This document shows, one piece after another, positions 31,265 to 38,962 of a stretch of DNA of 39,527 nt. Origin of the DNA: Nitratireductor indicus C115 (GTDB lineage Bacteria; Pseudomonadota; Alphaproteobacteria; Rhizobiales; Rhizobiaceae); assembly GCF_000300515.1 (NCBI RefSeq), contig NZ_AMSI01000021.1:1-39527 (forward strand), written 5' to 3'. The position numbers and the translations under genes were made by a program. The stretch's first letter is position 1, and each line of letters starts with the position of its first letter. The notes under the pieces were generated by a model, which was given only the letters and a program-made list of their open reading frames with translations, did no database searches and was not told the DNA's origin.

Positions 31265-31864
31265 TTGAGCACCGCACCTTATTTGATCGGCTATGCTCGC
31301 GTGTCGAAGGGGGACGACCAGTCGAACGCAGCACAGTTGCGCGCGCTGACGGCAGCGGGTTGTAAACGCGTCTTCGAAGAATCCGCCAGCGGCGGGCGAT
31401 GGGACCGGCCGAGGCTCCAGGAGATGATCGGCCAGCTACGGGATGGCGATGTCGTTGTTGTCTGGAAGCTCGACCGGCTTTCGCGAAGCCTGAAAGACCT
31501 GCTGCACTTGATGGAAAAGATCGAAGCGGCGGGGGCCGGCTTCCGGTCGCTGACCGAAGCGATCGACACGACGACACCGGCAGGCCGCATGATGATGCAG
31601 ATGGTCGGCTCATTCGCCGAGTTCGAGCGCGCCATGATCCGCGAGCGGACTAGCGCAGGGCTAGCGCAGGCGCGGTTGGAAGGGCGGCTCGGTGGTCGGC
31701 GGCGCAAACTTGACGATAAGAAACGGCGTGAGATCGCCGAATCCGTTGTTGCGGGGCGCAAGTCCGGCGCCGAGATGGCGCGGCTCTATGACGTGAGCGA
31801 GCCAACCGTCTCAAGAATCGTTGCCGAATATCGTCAGCGGGAAGCCCATGAGGCCTTGGCATGA
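31265..31864 (+). CDS. tnpR: Serine resolvase of the Tn3-family element
   Basis: 199 residues. The resolvase/invertase catalytic domain is intact (IGYARVSKGDDQSNAAQ with the nucleophile Ser, VVVVWKLDRLSRSLKDLL, and GRMMMQMVGSFAEFERAMIRERT), followed by a C-terminal Hin-type helix-turn-helix (GRKSGAEMARLYDVSEPTVSRIVAEY). It resolves transposition cointegrates at res. The start is TTG with AAAGGA upstream. Confidence 0.93.
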   Translation: MSTAPYLIGYARVSKGDDQSNAAQLRALTAAGCKRVFEESASGGRWDRPRLQEMIGQLRDGDVVVVWKLDRLSRSLKDLLHLMEKIEAAGAGFRSLTEAIDTTTPAGRMMMQMVGSFAEFERAMIRERTSAGLAQARLEGRLGGRRRKLDDKKRREIAESVVAGRKSGAEMARLYDVSEPTVSRIVAEYRQREAHEALA

Positions 31865-31891
31865 CTTGGATCCGATGACCTCCATGGGGTG

Positions 31892-31912
31892 GAAAGCGGA
31901 AAGGCCGCTTTC
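31892..31912 (+). terminator. Hairpin after the resolvase gene
   Basis: A perfect 8-bp stem, GAAAGCGG and CCGCTTTC, with a 5-base loop lies 28 bases after the resolvase stop. It has no T-run in either direction, so termination is uncertain. Confidence 0.35.
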
Positions 31913-32006
31913 AGCAGCCAACCCTTCCAAGCGGAAGATGTCGAACGACCTACCAATTGCAGTCGATCAAGACATGGATCGTCGGCAAAGCTGCATGGAC
32001 CTCCGA

Positions 32007-32411
32007 TCATTTCGGCGACAGGGTTTCAATGATCCGGCAATCGTCGACGATGCCGCACTCGCACTGGTCGATCATTCTGTCGAGTTCGGCCTTGAGCGCC
32101 ATGAGATCAGTGATCTTCTTTTCGACCTCTGCACGATGTTCGCTAGCGATGGCATCAACTGCTGCGCAGGATTGTCCGCGATTGTCGGATAGCGTGAGAA
32201 GCGCTCTGATCTGGTCGAGCGAGAAGCCCAGGTCACGTGCCCGGCGGATAAAGCTCAGCCGGTTCAGATGGTCTGGCTCGTACGCCCGATAATTGCCTTC
32301 GGTACGCGAGGGCTCGGGCAGTAGACCGTTCTTCTCGTAAAAGCGGATCGTTTCGACCTTGGTACCGGTTTGCCTTGCAAGATGACCGATCGTCAGAATT
32401 GAAGAGTTCAT
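32007..32411 (-). CDS. MerR-family Cd/Pb/Zn-type regulator (CadR/PbrR-like)
   Basis: 134 residues. The N-terminal winged helix is typical (LTIGHLARQTGTKVETIRFYEKNGLL, YRAYEPDHLNRLSFIRRARDLGF). The metal-binding Cys at the start of the dimerisation helix is in QSCAAVDAIA, and the C-terminus has Cys residues in QCECGIVDDCRII, the layout of CadR/PbrR/ZntR sensors rather than CueR. It would activate efflux genes in response to Cd2+, Pb2+ or Zn2+. A matching operator lies directly before its own start, and further copies lie before dsbB, the 33.8-kb ATPase and the 22.4-kb ATPase. Confidence 0.92.
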   Translation of the reverse strand: MNSSILTIGHLARQTGTKVETIRFYEKNGLLPEPSRTEGNYRAYEPDHLNRLSFIRRARDLGFSLDQIRALLTLSDNRGQSCAAVDAIASEHRAEVEKKITDLMALKAELDRMIDQCECGIVDDCRIIETLSPK

Positions 32412-32416
32412 TTTAT

Positions 32417-32439
32417 GACCCTATAGCGTATACAGGGTC
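32417..32439 (-). promoter_or_regulatory. MerR-type operator at the merR gene start
   Basis: A near-perfect dyad, GACCCTATA and TACAGGGTC separated by 5 bases, ends only five bases before the merR start codon. It matches the half-sites at 33641 and 33741. Its closeness to the ATG means bound regulator would probably repress its own gene, or that the transcript is nearly leaderless. Confidence 0.75.
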
Positions 32440-32481
32440 ATGTAGGTTCTATTTGGACGTTTGTCGATCTCGATGGCTCGC

Positions 32482-33141
32482 CTAGTGCGCCGCTCTGGCG
32501 CTCTCCACCTCTTCACGCACCAGGTCGTGGAGTTGCTGCGGTCCGAAGGATTCCAGCGGCCTGCCATTCACGAAAAAGGTCGGTGTCTGGCGCACATTAT
32601 TGCTCTGAACATCGGCCATATCCTGCTCAAGAACGGCGTCAATCTCGGCCGAGGACATCTCACGCCGTGCCTGCTCAACATCCAACCCAGCCGCCGCCAC
32701 GATTTCCCAGGCTTTCTCGAGATCGGGTGCACCATGCACGGCCCATTCCGGCTGTCGCGCCAGCAGGGCTTCCAGTATCGGTTCGTATCTGTCCTGAAGA
32801 CGGGCTGTTTCCAGAATCCTGACGGCTTCGTCAGATCCGTCATGGAAGGGCGCGTATCGGATGACCAGGCGCGTCTCGGCAGGGAAATTCGCCATGATCT
32901 GCTTAACGGCTGGATAGAAAGCTCGGCACGCCTCGCAGGACGGATCAAAGAATTCCACGATCGTCACCGGCGCATCCGCTGGGCCGATTACGGGTGAATG
33001 CGCCCTGACCAACGCATCACCTTGCGCCGGTGCAACGGGCTGTGCCGAGAGGCCGTCGTACCGGTCGTAGATAAAGGCACCGCCTGCAAAGACAATCAGT
33101 GCGACAAGGCCAGTGAGAAGTACGATGGACCGTCTGGTCAT
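32482..33141 (-). CDS. DsbA-family thiol:disulfide oxidoreductase
   Basis: 219 residues from the ATG at 33141, with an N-terminal membrane/signal helix (SIVLLTGLVALIVFAGGAFIYDRY). The active site is CEAC (FFDPSCEACRAFYP), unlike the CPHC of the homologue encoded at 3996-4646, and the cis-Pro loop is QTPTFFVNG. The start overlaps the dsbB stop (ATGA), so the two form an oxidising pair. It probably makes disulfides in exported proteins. The pair is preceded by a MerR-type operator, suggesting induction by metal. Confidence 0.9.
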   Translation of the reverse strand: MTRRSIVLLTGLVALIVFAGGAFIYDRYDGLSAQPVAPAQGDALVRAHSPVIGPADAPVTIVEFFDPSCEACRAFYPAVKQIMANFPAETRLVIRYAPFHDGSDEAVRILETARLQDRYEPILEALLARQPEWAVHGAPDLEKAWEIVAAAGLDVEQARREMSSAEIDAVLEQDMADVQSNNVRQTPTFFVNGRPLESFGPQQLHDLVREEVESARAAH

Positions 33142-33578
33142 GTTGAACGTCTCCGGTGCGCGAGAACGAGAAGAAGAGCGATGCTCCCAAAGGCGGCGAG
33201 CGATAGGTAAGGGAGCGGCAAAATGCCAAGGACCGTCATCTCGACGCCAGAACATGACGGGCCGTCTTGTGTACAAGGCTCGATGGCTGCTGGAAGGATC
33301 CTCGCATAAAGGAGGGAGTGGAATGCAGCGATGGCGGCACCTAGGGCAGCCAGTGGAAGTCCGTACCGGGAAACGCTGGCATCACCTCGAAAGCTAGCGA
33401 CAGCCAGAATGACCGCCAGCGGAAACATGAAAGCGCGCTGATGCCAGCACAGATTGCACGGCGTCTGTCCCATGACCTCACCAATGAAGAGAGCGCTGAG
33501 CGAGGCGGCAAGCGCAATGAGCCATGCCGAGAAGACGAACGCCCAGGTATTTGCAGTCGTGCCCGCCCCGGTGGTCAT
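33138..33578 (-). CDS. dsbB: DsbB-like disulfide-forming quinone oxidoreductase
   Basis: About 146 residues with four membrane helices. Both periplasmic Cys pairs of DsbB are present: CNLC (GQTPCNLCWHQRAF) and the second loop (EPCTQDGPSCSG). It reoxidises the DsbA-like partner encoded next and passes electrons to quinone. The ATG at 33578 has AAAGGGAG at good spacing; earlier in-frame ATGs at 33596 and 33614 are alternatives. The transcript starts downstream of the MerR-type operator at 33641. Confidence 0.92.
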   Translation of the reverse strand: MTTGAGTTANTWAFVFSAWLIALAASLSALFIGEVMGQTPCNLCWHQRAFMFPLAVILAVASFRGDASVSRYGLPLAALGAAIAAFHSLLYARILPAAIEPCTQDGPSCSGVEMTVLGILPLPYLSLAAFGSIALLLVLAHRRRST

Positions 33579-33640
33579 AGCACTCCCTTTCGCCATCGTT
33601 TCGCTTCGCTCCATTTACCTTTGCATTCAACTATTTCTGC

Positions 33641-33664
33641 ACCCTGTACCCACTACAGGGTCAA
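33641..33664 (-). promoter_or_regulatory. MerR-type promoter/operator for dsbB-dsbA
   Basis: Perfect 8-bp half-sites ACCCTGTA and TACAGGGT with a 5-base centre (33641-33661). Read leftward, a TTGACC -35 box (33664-33659) overlaps the first half-site; the -10 box at 19-bp spacing is weak (CAGAAA). The orientation points to dsbB. Confidence 0.72.
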
Positions 33665-33737
33665 GGCTCCTTAATGAAGTTGTACCGCGAATTTGCACGT
33701 GGATCGCAGCGCGAAATCAAATAAACGAAGTCCACTC

Positions 33738-33768
33738 TTGACCCTATAGTTGCTACAGGGTCTATCTG
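33738..33768 (+). promoter_or_regulatory. MerR-type promoter/operator for the second P1B ATPase
   Basis: TTGACC (33738-33743) and TATCTG (33763-33768) are 19 bases apart. Between them lies the dyad ACCCTATA-N5-TACAGGGT (33741-33761), very close to known CadR/PbrR/ZntR operators. It lies about 30 bases before the ATPase start and back-to-back with the dsbB promoter. Confidence 0.85.
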
Positions 33769-33799
33769 CGGTGTCACATTAAACCATCGAGGTGACACC

Positions 33800-35932
33800 A
33801 TGGCGGCAGCGAGCCCTTACAGACTGCGTATAGAAGGCATGGACTGCGCCTCGTGCGCATTGAAAATCGAGACGGCGATGCAACGCCTGCCGGGCGTTAG
33901 CGACATCAATGTCAGCTACGCCAACGAGACGCTAGCATTGCAACTCGATGAAGACCGGACGGCCCTCGGCACTATTGAGCAAAAGATCCGAGCGCTCGGG
34001 TACACGCCAGTGATCGAGCAGGCTGAGACGAAGGGGGGTCCGCCTCGGAAGCGCATCACAGAGGCGTGGTGGAAAGGCAGCAAGGGTCGGCTTGTACTGC
34101 TGACCGGCGCACTGTTCATGCTTGCCTTCGCCATTGCGCGTATCCTGCCGGATTGGGAGCAATGGCTCTATTCAGGTGCGGCCCTGATCAGCGTTATCCC
34201 GTTCGCGCGGCGGGCGGTCGCCGGTGCGATGTCCGGCTCACCCTTCACCATCGAGACGTTGATGACGGTCGCGGCACTCGGCGCGGTCGCCATCGGCGAG
34301 GCCGAAGAAGCTGCTGTCGTGATCTTCCTGTTCGCAGTGGGCGAGCTGCTTGAAACCGTGGCGGCAGGCCGTGCGCGGGCAGGCATTGAAGCGCTGATCG
34401 ATCTCGTGCCCCGGGTCGCGTTCCGCGAGCGTGATGGTGTCATTGAGCAGGTCGCTGCCGAAGAGTTGGCTATTGGTGATGTCGTCGTTGTTCGGCCTGG
34501 GGACCGTGTGCCGTCTGACGGCACGGTGATTGATGGTGCATCTGAGGTCGATGAGGCGCCCGTGACAGGCGAATCCATGCCCGTGCTTAAAGAAGCCGGC
34601 GCAAACGTCTATGCCGGCAGCATCAATGCAAATGGCGAGTTGCGAGTGTCGATCAGTCATGTCGCGGCCGACAATACCATTGCCCGCATCATCCACATGG
34701 TCGAGGAAGCTCAGGAATCAAAGGCCCCGACGGCGCGTATGATCGACCGTTTCAGCCGCTGGTATACGCCTGGCGCTATGGTCGTCGCGGCTCTGATCGT
34801 CGTGGTGCCGCCGCTCGCCTTCGGCGGTGACTGGATGACATGGGTATATCGGGGTCTTGCGACGTTGCTGATTGCTTGCCCCTGCGCGCTCGTGATTTCC
34901 ACGCCGGCGGCTATTGCCTCGGGTCTTGCCGCCGGCGCGCGTCAGGGATTGCTGATTAAGGGGGGCGCGGCACTGGAAATACTCGGTAAGGTCGTAACTG
35001 TTGCCTTCGACAAGACAGGAACGCTGACGCGTGGCCATCCCCAGGTGACGGACATTGTGCCGATCAATGGGGACGAGAACGCCGTCCTTGCCATTGCAGC
35101 GGCCGTCGAGCGCAGCACCAGCCATCCTCTCGGGGTTGCAATCGTGGAGGCGGCAAAAGTGCGGGGGCTCGAACTGCCCGTCACCTTCGGGGGCGGCGTT
35201 GCCACACCCGGCAAAGCGGTCACAGCGCGGTTGAAGGACGGCTTCGCTTCGGTCGGGTCTCCCCGTCATGCCGCCGAACAGGCTGCCCTCGAAGAGAACA
35301 TTGCCGAGACGATCACCACACTGGAGAGCCAGGGCAAGACGGTCGTCGTGCTTATAAAGGGCAAGACCATCGAGGGATTGATCGCGTTGCGCGACGAACC
35401 GCGCGACGACGCTATCGAAGGTGTGAAGCGGCTGACAGATCGAGGTGTGCGGCCACTGATGCTGACCGGCGACAACAAGCGCACGGCCGACGCCATTGCG
35501 GCCCATCTTGGCCTTGAGGCAAGCGCCGAATTGTTGCCCGACGCCAAGCTCGCCGAGATCGGTCGCCTCAAAGCTAATGGCCCGATCGCCATGGTGGGAG
35601 ACGGTATCAATGACGCGCCGGCGCTCGCAGCCGCTTCCGTTGGCGTTGCCATGGGTGCAGGCACCGACGTTGCTCTGGAGACCGCAGATGCCGCGCTGCT
35701 CAGAAACCGGGTGACGGGTGTTGCCGATCTCATCGGGTTGTCACAGGCGACACTCGGCAATATTTGGCAAAATATCGCCATAGCGCTTGGTCTGAAGGCC
35801 GTCTTCCTCGTGACGACTCTATTCGGCATTACCACGCTCTGGATGGCGATTCTCGCCGATACGGGCGCTACGGTCCTCGTTACAGCCAATGCGCTGCGCC
35901 TGCTGACCTGGCGCGGCACCCGCGACAAATGA
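33800..35932 (+). CDS. P1B-type Cd/Zn/Pb-exporting ATPase
   Basis: 710 residues. One N-terminal HMA domain carries GMDCASC (Cys16/Cys19). The core has TGES, transmembrane CPC (360-362), DKTGTL with Asp404, GDGINDAPAL, and the P1B-2 C-terminal signature (LGLK ... DTGATVLVTANALRLL). It exports soft divalent metals. Compared with the ATPase at 22451 it lacks the second HMA domain and the His-rich linkers but is otherwise closely similar along the core, so the two are paralogues. It is controlled by the MerR-type promoter just upstream and heads a long rightward operon. Confidence 0.95.
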   Translation: MAAASPYRLRIEGMDCASCALKIETAMQRLPGVSDINVSYANETLALQLDEDRTALGTIEQKIRALGYTPVIEQAETKGGPPRKRITEAWWKGSKGRLVLLTGALFMLAFAIARILPDWEQWLYSGAALISVIPFARRAVAGAMSGSPFTIETLMTVAALGAVAIGEAEEAAVVIFLFAVGELLETVAAGRARAGIEALIDLVPRVAFRERDGVIEQVAAEELAIGDVVVVRPGDRVPSDGTVIDGASEVDEAPVTGESMPVLKEAGANVYAGSINANGELRVSISHVAADNTIARIIHMVEEAQESKAPTARMIDRFSRWYTPGAMVVAALIVVVPPLAFGGDWMTWVYRGLATLLIACPCALVISTPAAIASGLAAGARQGLLIKGGAALEILGKVVTVAFDKTGTLTRGHPQVTDIVPINGDENAVLAIAAAVERSTSHPLGVAIVEAAKVRGLELPVTFGGGVATPGKAVTARLKDGFASVGSPRHAAEQAALEENIAETITTLESQGKTVVVLIKGKTIEGLIALRDEPRDDAIEGVKRLTDRGVRPLMLTGDNKRTADAIAAHLGLEASAELLPDAKLAEIGRLKANGPIAMVGDGINDAPALAAASVGVAMGAGTDVALETADAALLRNRVTGVADLIGLSQATLGNIWQNIAIALGLKAVFLVTTLFGITTLWMAILADTGATVLVTANALRLLTWRGTRDK

Positions 35933-35998
35933 GCCCAAGCAGTGCGCGAAGGCAGGTCGCGGCTTCCACTTCTCGCCAAGAAAGCCGAGGTGTAATTT

Positions 35999-36616
35999 AT
36001 GAGTAATCAGTCCAAGGGCAGTGCCACTTCATCCGAGAAGAGCGAACAATGGGCGCTCGCATGGGTGCTTGCGATCAATACGGCCCAGGCAGCCATTGTG
36101 GGGGGATTAGGGTGGTGGGCTCAGTCAACAGGATTGATGGGCTCTGCACTCGATAATCTTGGCGATGCCGGTGTCTACGCTATTAGCCTTTTCGTCGTAG
36201 GTCGCGGTTTGGCGGCGAAGGTTCGAGTTGCCCGGCTGTCGGGTATCCTTCTGATGGTTTTCGCTGGTCTTCTTCTATTTGAAGTCGGTCGTCGCTTCTT
36301 CACTGGCTCCGATCCGATAGGGCCGGTCATGATTGCCGTGGCAATCGCGAGCGCGCTTACGAATATGATCTGCATGTGGTTCCTGAATTCTCATCGGGAA
36401 GGCGGCGTGCATCTGCAAGCCTCATGGATTTTCACGACAAACGACATGCTCGTGAACTCAGCCATCGCGCTTTCGGGTCTGGCCGTAATCCTTTTCAATT
36501 CGCCCTACCCGGATCTGATCATCGGCCTGGGCGTGGTTGTTGTCGTTGTCAGAAGCGGCTTGGAAATTCTTGAAAAGGCCGGGGAAGCTGGAGAGAAAGT
36601 TAATCAACATGATTAG
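35999..36616 (+). CDS. Short CDF-type cation transporter
   Basis: 205 residues with about six membrane helices and no cytosolic C-terminal CDF domain. In helix 2 the ligand pair is Asp52/Asp56 (DNLGDAGVYAISL). In helix 5 the usual HxxxD is FTTND (Phe145, Asp149), so the His is missing; the WxxxxND pattern appears typical of this short subgroup often placed beside Cd/Zn ATPases. GAGGTG precedes the ATG. The stop overlaps the PCuAC gene by 8 bases. It probably assists efflux, though the substrate is not known. Confidence 0.82.
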   Translation: MSNQSKGSATSSEKSEQWALAWVLAINTAQAAIVGGLGWWAQSTGLMGSALDNLGDAGVYAISLFVVGRGLAAKVRVARLSGILLMVFAGLLLFEVGRRFFTGSDPIGPVMIAVAIASALTNMICMWFLNSHREGGVHLQASWIFTTNDMLVNSAIALSGLAVILFNSPYPDLIIGLGVVVVVVRSGLEILEKAGEAGEKVNQHD

Positions 36617-37112
36617 TTCACGAGCCCTATCCGCCGCCTTCCTTACCCTTGCGGTATTGATCTCTCCTGCCGTTGGTCACGACTTCCAAGCCGGTTCGAT
36701 CACCATCAATCATCCGTGGTCGCGCGCGACTCCGCCGGTCGCGCCGGTAGCCGGCGGCTATCTGACGCTAACGAACGATGGCGGTATGGCCGACCGTCTG
36801 GTTTCGATCTCATCACCTCTGTCAGAACGGGCGGAAATCCACGAGTCGACCGTGATCGACGGGGTTGCCAGCATGAGGCCGGTGCAAAATGGCATCGAAA
36901 TTGGGGCTGGCAAGACGGTCGAACTTCAACCTGGCGGTATACACATCATGTTTTTGAAGCCATCGCGTCCTTTGAAGGAAGGGGAGCGGTTTGCCGCAAC
37001 ACTGGTGTTCGAGCAGGCCGGTACCATCGACGTTGAGTTCGCTGTGCAGAACATGGGTGCTCGTCCGGAATTTGCGAACGAACATGACGGGCACGGAGAG
37101 GCTGTCCAATGA
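36609..37112 (+). CDS. PCu(A)C-type periplasmic copper chaperone
   Basis: 168 residues with a signal peptide (ALSAAFLTLAVLISPAVGH). The Cu(I) motif is complete: His in EIHESTVIDGVASM with the Met 11 positions later, then HIM (GGIHIMFLKP). PCu(A)C proteins hand Cu(I) to Sco and to the CuA site of cytochrome oxidase. It is followed with a 4-base overlap by sco1, its usual partner. A His-rich tail (NEHDGHGEAVQ) may add metal sites. It is the only one of three PCu(A)C-fold proteins in the window that keeps the ligands. Confidence 0.93.
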   Translation: MISSRALSAAFLTLAVLISPAVGHDFQAGSITINHPWSRATPPVAPVAGGYLTLTNDGGMADRLVSISSPLSERAEIHESTVIDGVASMRPVQNGIEIGAGKTVELQPGGIHIMFLKPSRPLKEGERFAATLVFEQAGTIDVEFAVQNMGARPEFANEHDGHGEAVQ

Positions 37113-37729
37113 GCGGCGTCAAACTTTTCCGTCTTGTTGCATGGGTTGCCGTCGCCGCTGTCGGTGGGCTTTTCATCGGCTTGTCAGTGTCCAAGCCTTG
37201 GCAGCAGCAAAATGCGGCGGTCGCGTCTTCGACAGGCATCGCAGCTATCGGCGGCCCGTTCCAGCTCACATCGCATCAAGGCGGGACGATCGACAATGCC
37301 GCGCTTGCTGGAAAGCCTTATCTCGCCTTCTTCGGCTTCACCCATTGTCCCGATGTGTGTCCGACGACGCTCTACGAACTCAGCGATCTCATGAACGAGC
37401 TCGGGCCGGTGGCCGACCAGTTCAACGTACTGTTCTTCACCGTCGATCCCGAACGAGACAGCCAAGAGCTGCTGGCTCAATACATGACAGCCTTTGATGA
37501 TCGCATCCTCGCATTGCGGGGAAATCGACAGGAAACGGACGCCGTGGTGAAGGCCTTTGCGGCCTACGCGCGAAAAGTGCCTCTGGAGGGGGGCGAATAC
37601 ACGATGGATCACACCGCAGGCGTCTACATGATGGATGCCGAGAGCCAATTCGTCGGCACGCTCGACATGCACGAGCCGCGTGAGATTCGCTTGCAGAAGC
37701 TCCGCCGTCTAGTGGGCGAGATTGGCTGA
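37109..37729 (+). CDS. Sco1/SenC-type copper chaperone and thiol oxidoreductase
   Basis: 206 residues with an N-terminal membrane helix (LVAWVAVAAVGGLFIGLSV). The thioredoxin fold carries CxxxC (THCPDVCPTTL) and the third copper ligand His (YTMDHTAGVYMMD), with the DPERDS loop. It delivers copper to, or reduces, the CuA site of cytochrome oxidase. It is coupled to the PCu(A)C gene upstream (ATGA) and overlaps ccdA by one base downstream. GAGAGG precedes the ATG. Confidence 0.95.
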   Translation: MSGVKLFRLVAWVAVAAVGGLFIGLSVSKPWQQQNAAVASSTGIAAIGGPFQLTSHQGGTIDNAALAGKPYLAFFGFTHCPDVCPTTLYELSDLMNELGPVADQFNVLFFTVDPERDSQELLAQYMTAFDDRILALRGNRQETDAVVKAFAAYARKVPLEGGEYTMDHTAGVYMMDAESQFVGTLDMHEPREIRLQKLRRLVGEIG

Positions 37730-38472
37730 TGGAGTTCTCCAGTATCGGAATGGCGACGGCTTTCGCCGCTGGCGTTATATCCTTCCTGTCGCCCTGCGTT
37801 CTGCCGCTGGTGCCGGGCTATATTTCCTACGTTGCAGGCCGCACGATTAGCCCGGACGGAATTGCGGCCGATACAGAATTCAGGGCAGCGGGCCGAACTC
37901 TCGGCCTCAGCCTCTGCTTCGTGCTCGGCTTCACGACCGTGTTTGTCATCCTTGGGGCCAGCGCCACCGTGTTGAGCCGGCTCTTGCGCATGTATCTTTT
38001 CGAAGCGAACCTGATTGGCGGAGGGATCGTTATCGTCTTCGGCCTATTCACGACCGGCCTCGTACCAATGCCCTGGCTCAATCGTGAAGCCCGGTTCCAT
38101 GCCAATCCGGGCAGCGGAAGCGCTGGGGCCGCTTATCTCCTGGGTCTCGCTTTTGCGTTCGGCTGGACTCCCTGCATCGGACCAGTGCTAGGTGCGATTC
38201 TGACCCTCTCCGCTGCCAACGCCACGGTTGCAAGCGGAACGACGCTGCTCGCCGTCTATTCCCTGGGCCTTGGCCTCCCTTTCATCTTGGCGGCTTTATT
38301 CATGCGCGGGTTCATGGCGCGGATGATGTCGATGCGCCGCACCGGCCGGGTGCTCAAAATCGTCGCTGGTGGGGTGATGGTGGTGATGGGCATCGCCATG
38401 ATCACCGGCCATCTCTCTAGCTTTGCAATATGGCTGCTCCAGACGTTCCCGGCCCTCGGTCGGATCGGCTAA
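37729..38472 (+). CDS. ccdA: CcdA-like thiol-reductant transporter
   Basis: 247 residues, six membrane helices. Conserved Cys are in SPCVLPLVPGY (helix 1) and FGWTPCIGPVLG (helix 4), the electron-passing pair of CcdA/DsbD membrane domains. It carries reducing equivalents from cytosolic thioredoxin to periplasmic thiol proteins, here plausibly Sco, whose cysteines must be reduced to bind copper. Its ATG overlaps the sco1 stop (TGATG). Confidence 0.93.
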   Translation: MEFSSIGMATAFAAGVISFLSPCVLPLVPGYISYVAGRTISPDGIAADTEFRAAGRTLGLSLCFVLGFTTVFVILGASATVLSRLLRMYLFEANLIGGGIVIVFGLFTTGLVPMPWLNREARFHANPGSGSAGAAYLLGLAFAFGWTPCIGPVLGAILTLSAANATVASGTTLLAVYSLGLGLPFILAALFMRGFMARMMSMRRTGRVLKIVAGGVMVVMGIAMITGHLSSFAIWLLQTFPALGRIG

Positions 38473-38497
38473 GCCGGAGTTTAAAGGACATTCGGAC

Positions 38498-38962
38498 ATG
38501 CTCAGGCTCGGCCTTCCACTCGCCCTTGGCGGGTTTTTCATTGATCAGGCGACGAAGTGGTGGGTCATGGACCATGTTATGAATCCACCTCAGGTCATTC
38601 CCGTCACCGGCTTCTTTAATCTCGTGCTCGGCTTTAACACCGGCGTGAGCTTCGGATTGTTCGGCCAGGCGCCGGTTTGGCTCCTGATGGCGTTCCCGCT
38701 CGCTATAGTCGCCGGCCTCCTTATCTGGATCCATCGAAGCGACAGCCGCCTGACGGCATCCGCCCTCGGGCTCGTGGTTGGGGGGGCGCTCGGCAATCTG
38801 CTCGACCGGCTCCGGCAGGGTGCCGTGACGGATTTCCTGGATTTTTACATCGGCAGCTATCATTGGCCCGCCTTCAATCTTGCCGACGTGGCGATTGTCT
38901 GTGGGGTAGGGCTTTTGCTGATGGAGAGCATTCTGGTAAAAGGCAAAGCAAAGGCTGCATGA
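38498..38962 (+). CDS. lspA: Lipoprotein signal peptidase II
   Basis: About 154 residues with four membrane helices. The catalytic Asp motifs are present: GNLLDRL and FNLADVAI, as is the FNTGVSFGL block. It cleaves prolipoprotein signal peptides. A second lspA inside heavy-metal operons is known from the lead-resistance gene pbrC of Cupriavidus, so this may be an accessory copy. The ATG at 38498 has AAAGGA upstream; an in-frame ATG at 38423 would overlap ccdA and is not supported. It overlaps the flavoprotein gene by four bases. Confidence 0.92.
   Translation: MLRLGLPLALGGFFIDQATKWWVMDHVMNPPQVIPVTGFFNLVLGFNTGVSFGLFGQAPVWLLMAFPLAIVAGLLIWIHRSDSRLTASALGLVVGGALGNLLDRLRQGAVTDFLDFYIGSYHWPAFNLADVAIVCGVGLLLMESILVKGKAKAA

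Larger units (their letters stand above)
28172..31864. mobile_element. Tn3-family transposon core (tnpA + tnpR)
   Basis: A full-length Tn3-type transposase on the minus strand and a divergent serine resolvase on the plus strand flank a 129-base control region. No passenger gene lies between them. I could not identify the terminal inverted repeats or target-site duplication by eye: the left end must lie close to or inside the start of alaX, and the right end lies somewhere after 31864. The element may be complete, or it may be a core that has lost one end. Confidence 0.8.

Noticed and set aside
31886-31912. GGGGTGGAAAGCGG considered as the right terminal repeat of the Tn3 element
   Set aside because: It is part of a local hairpin and does not match the sequence near the other end at 28150-28190.
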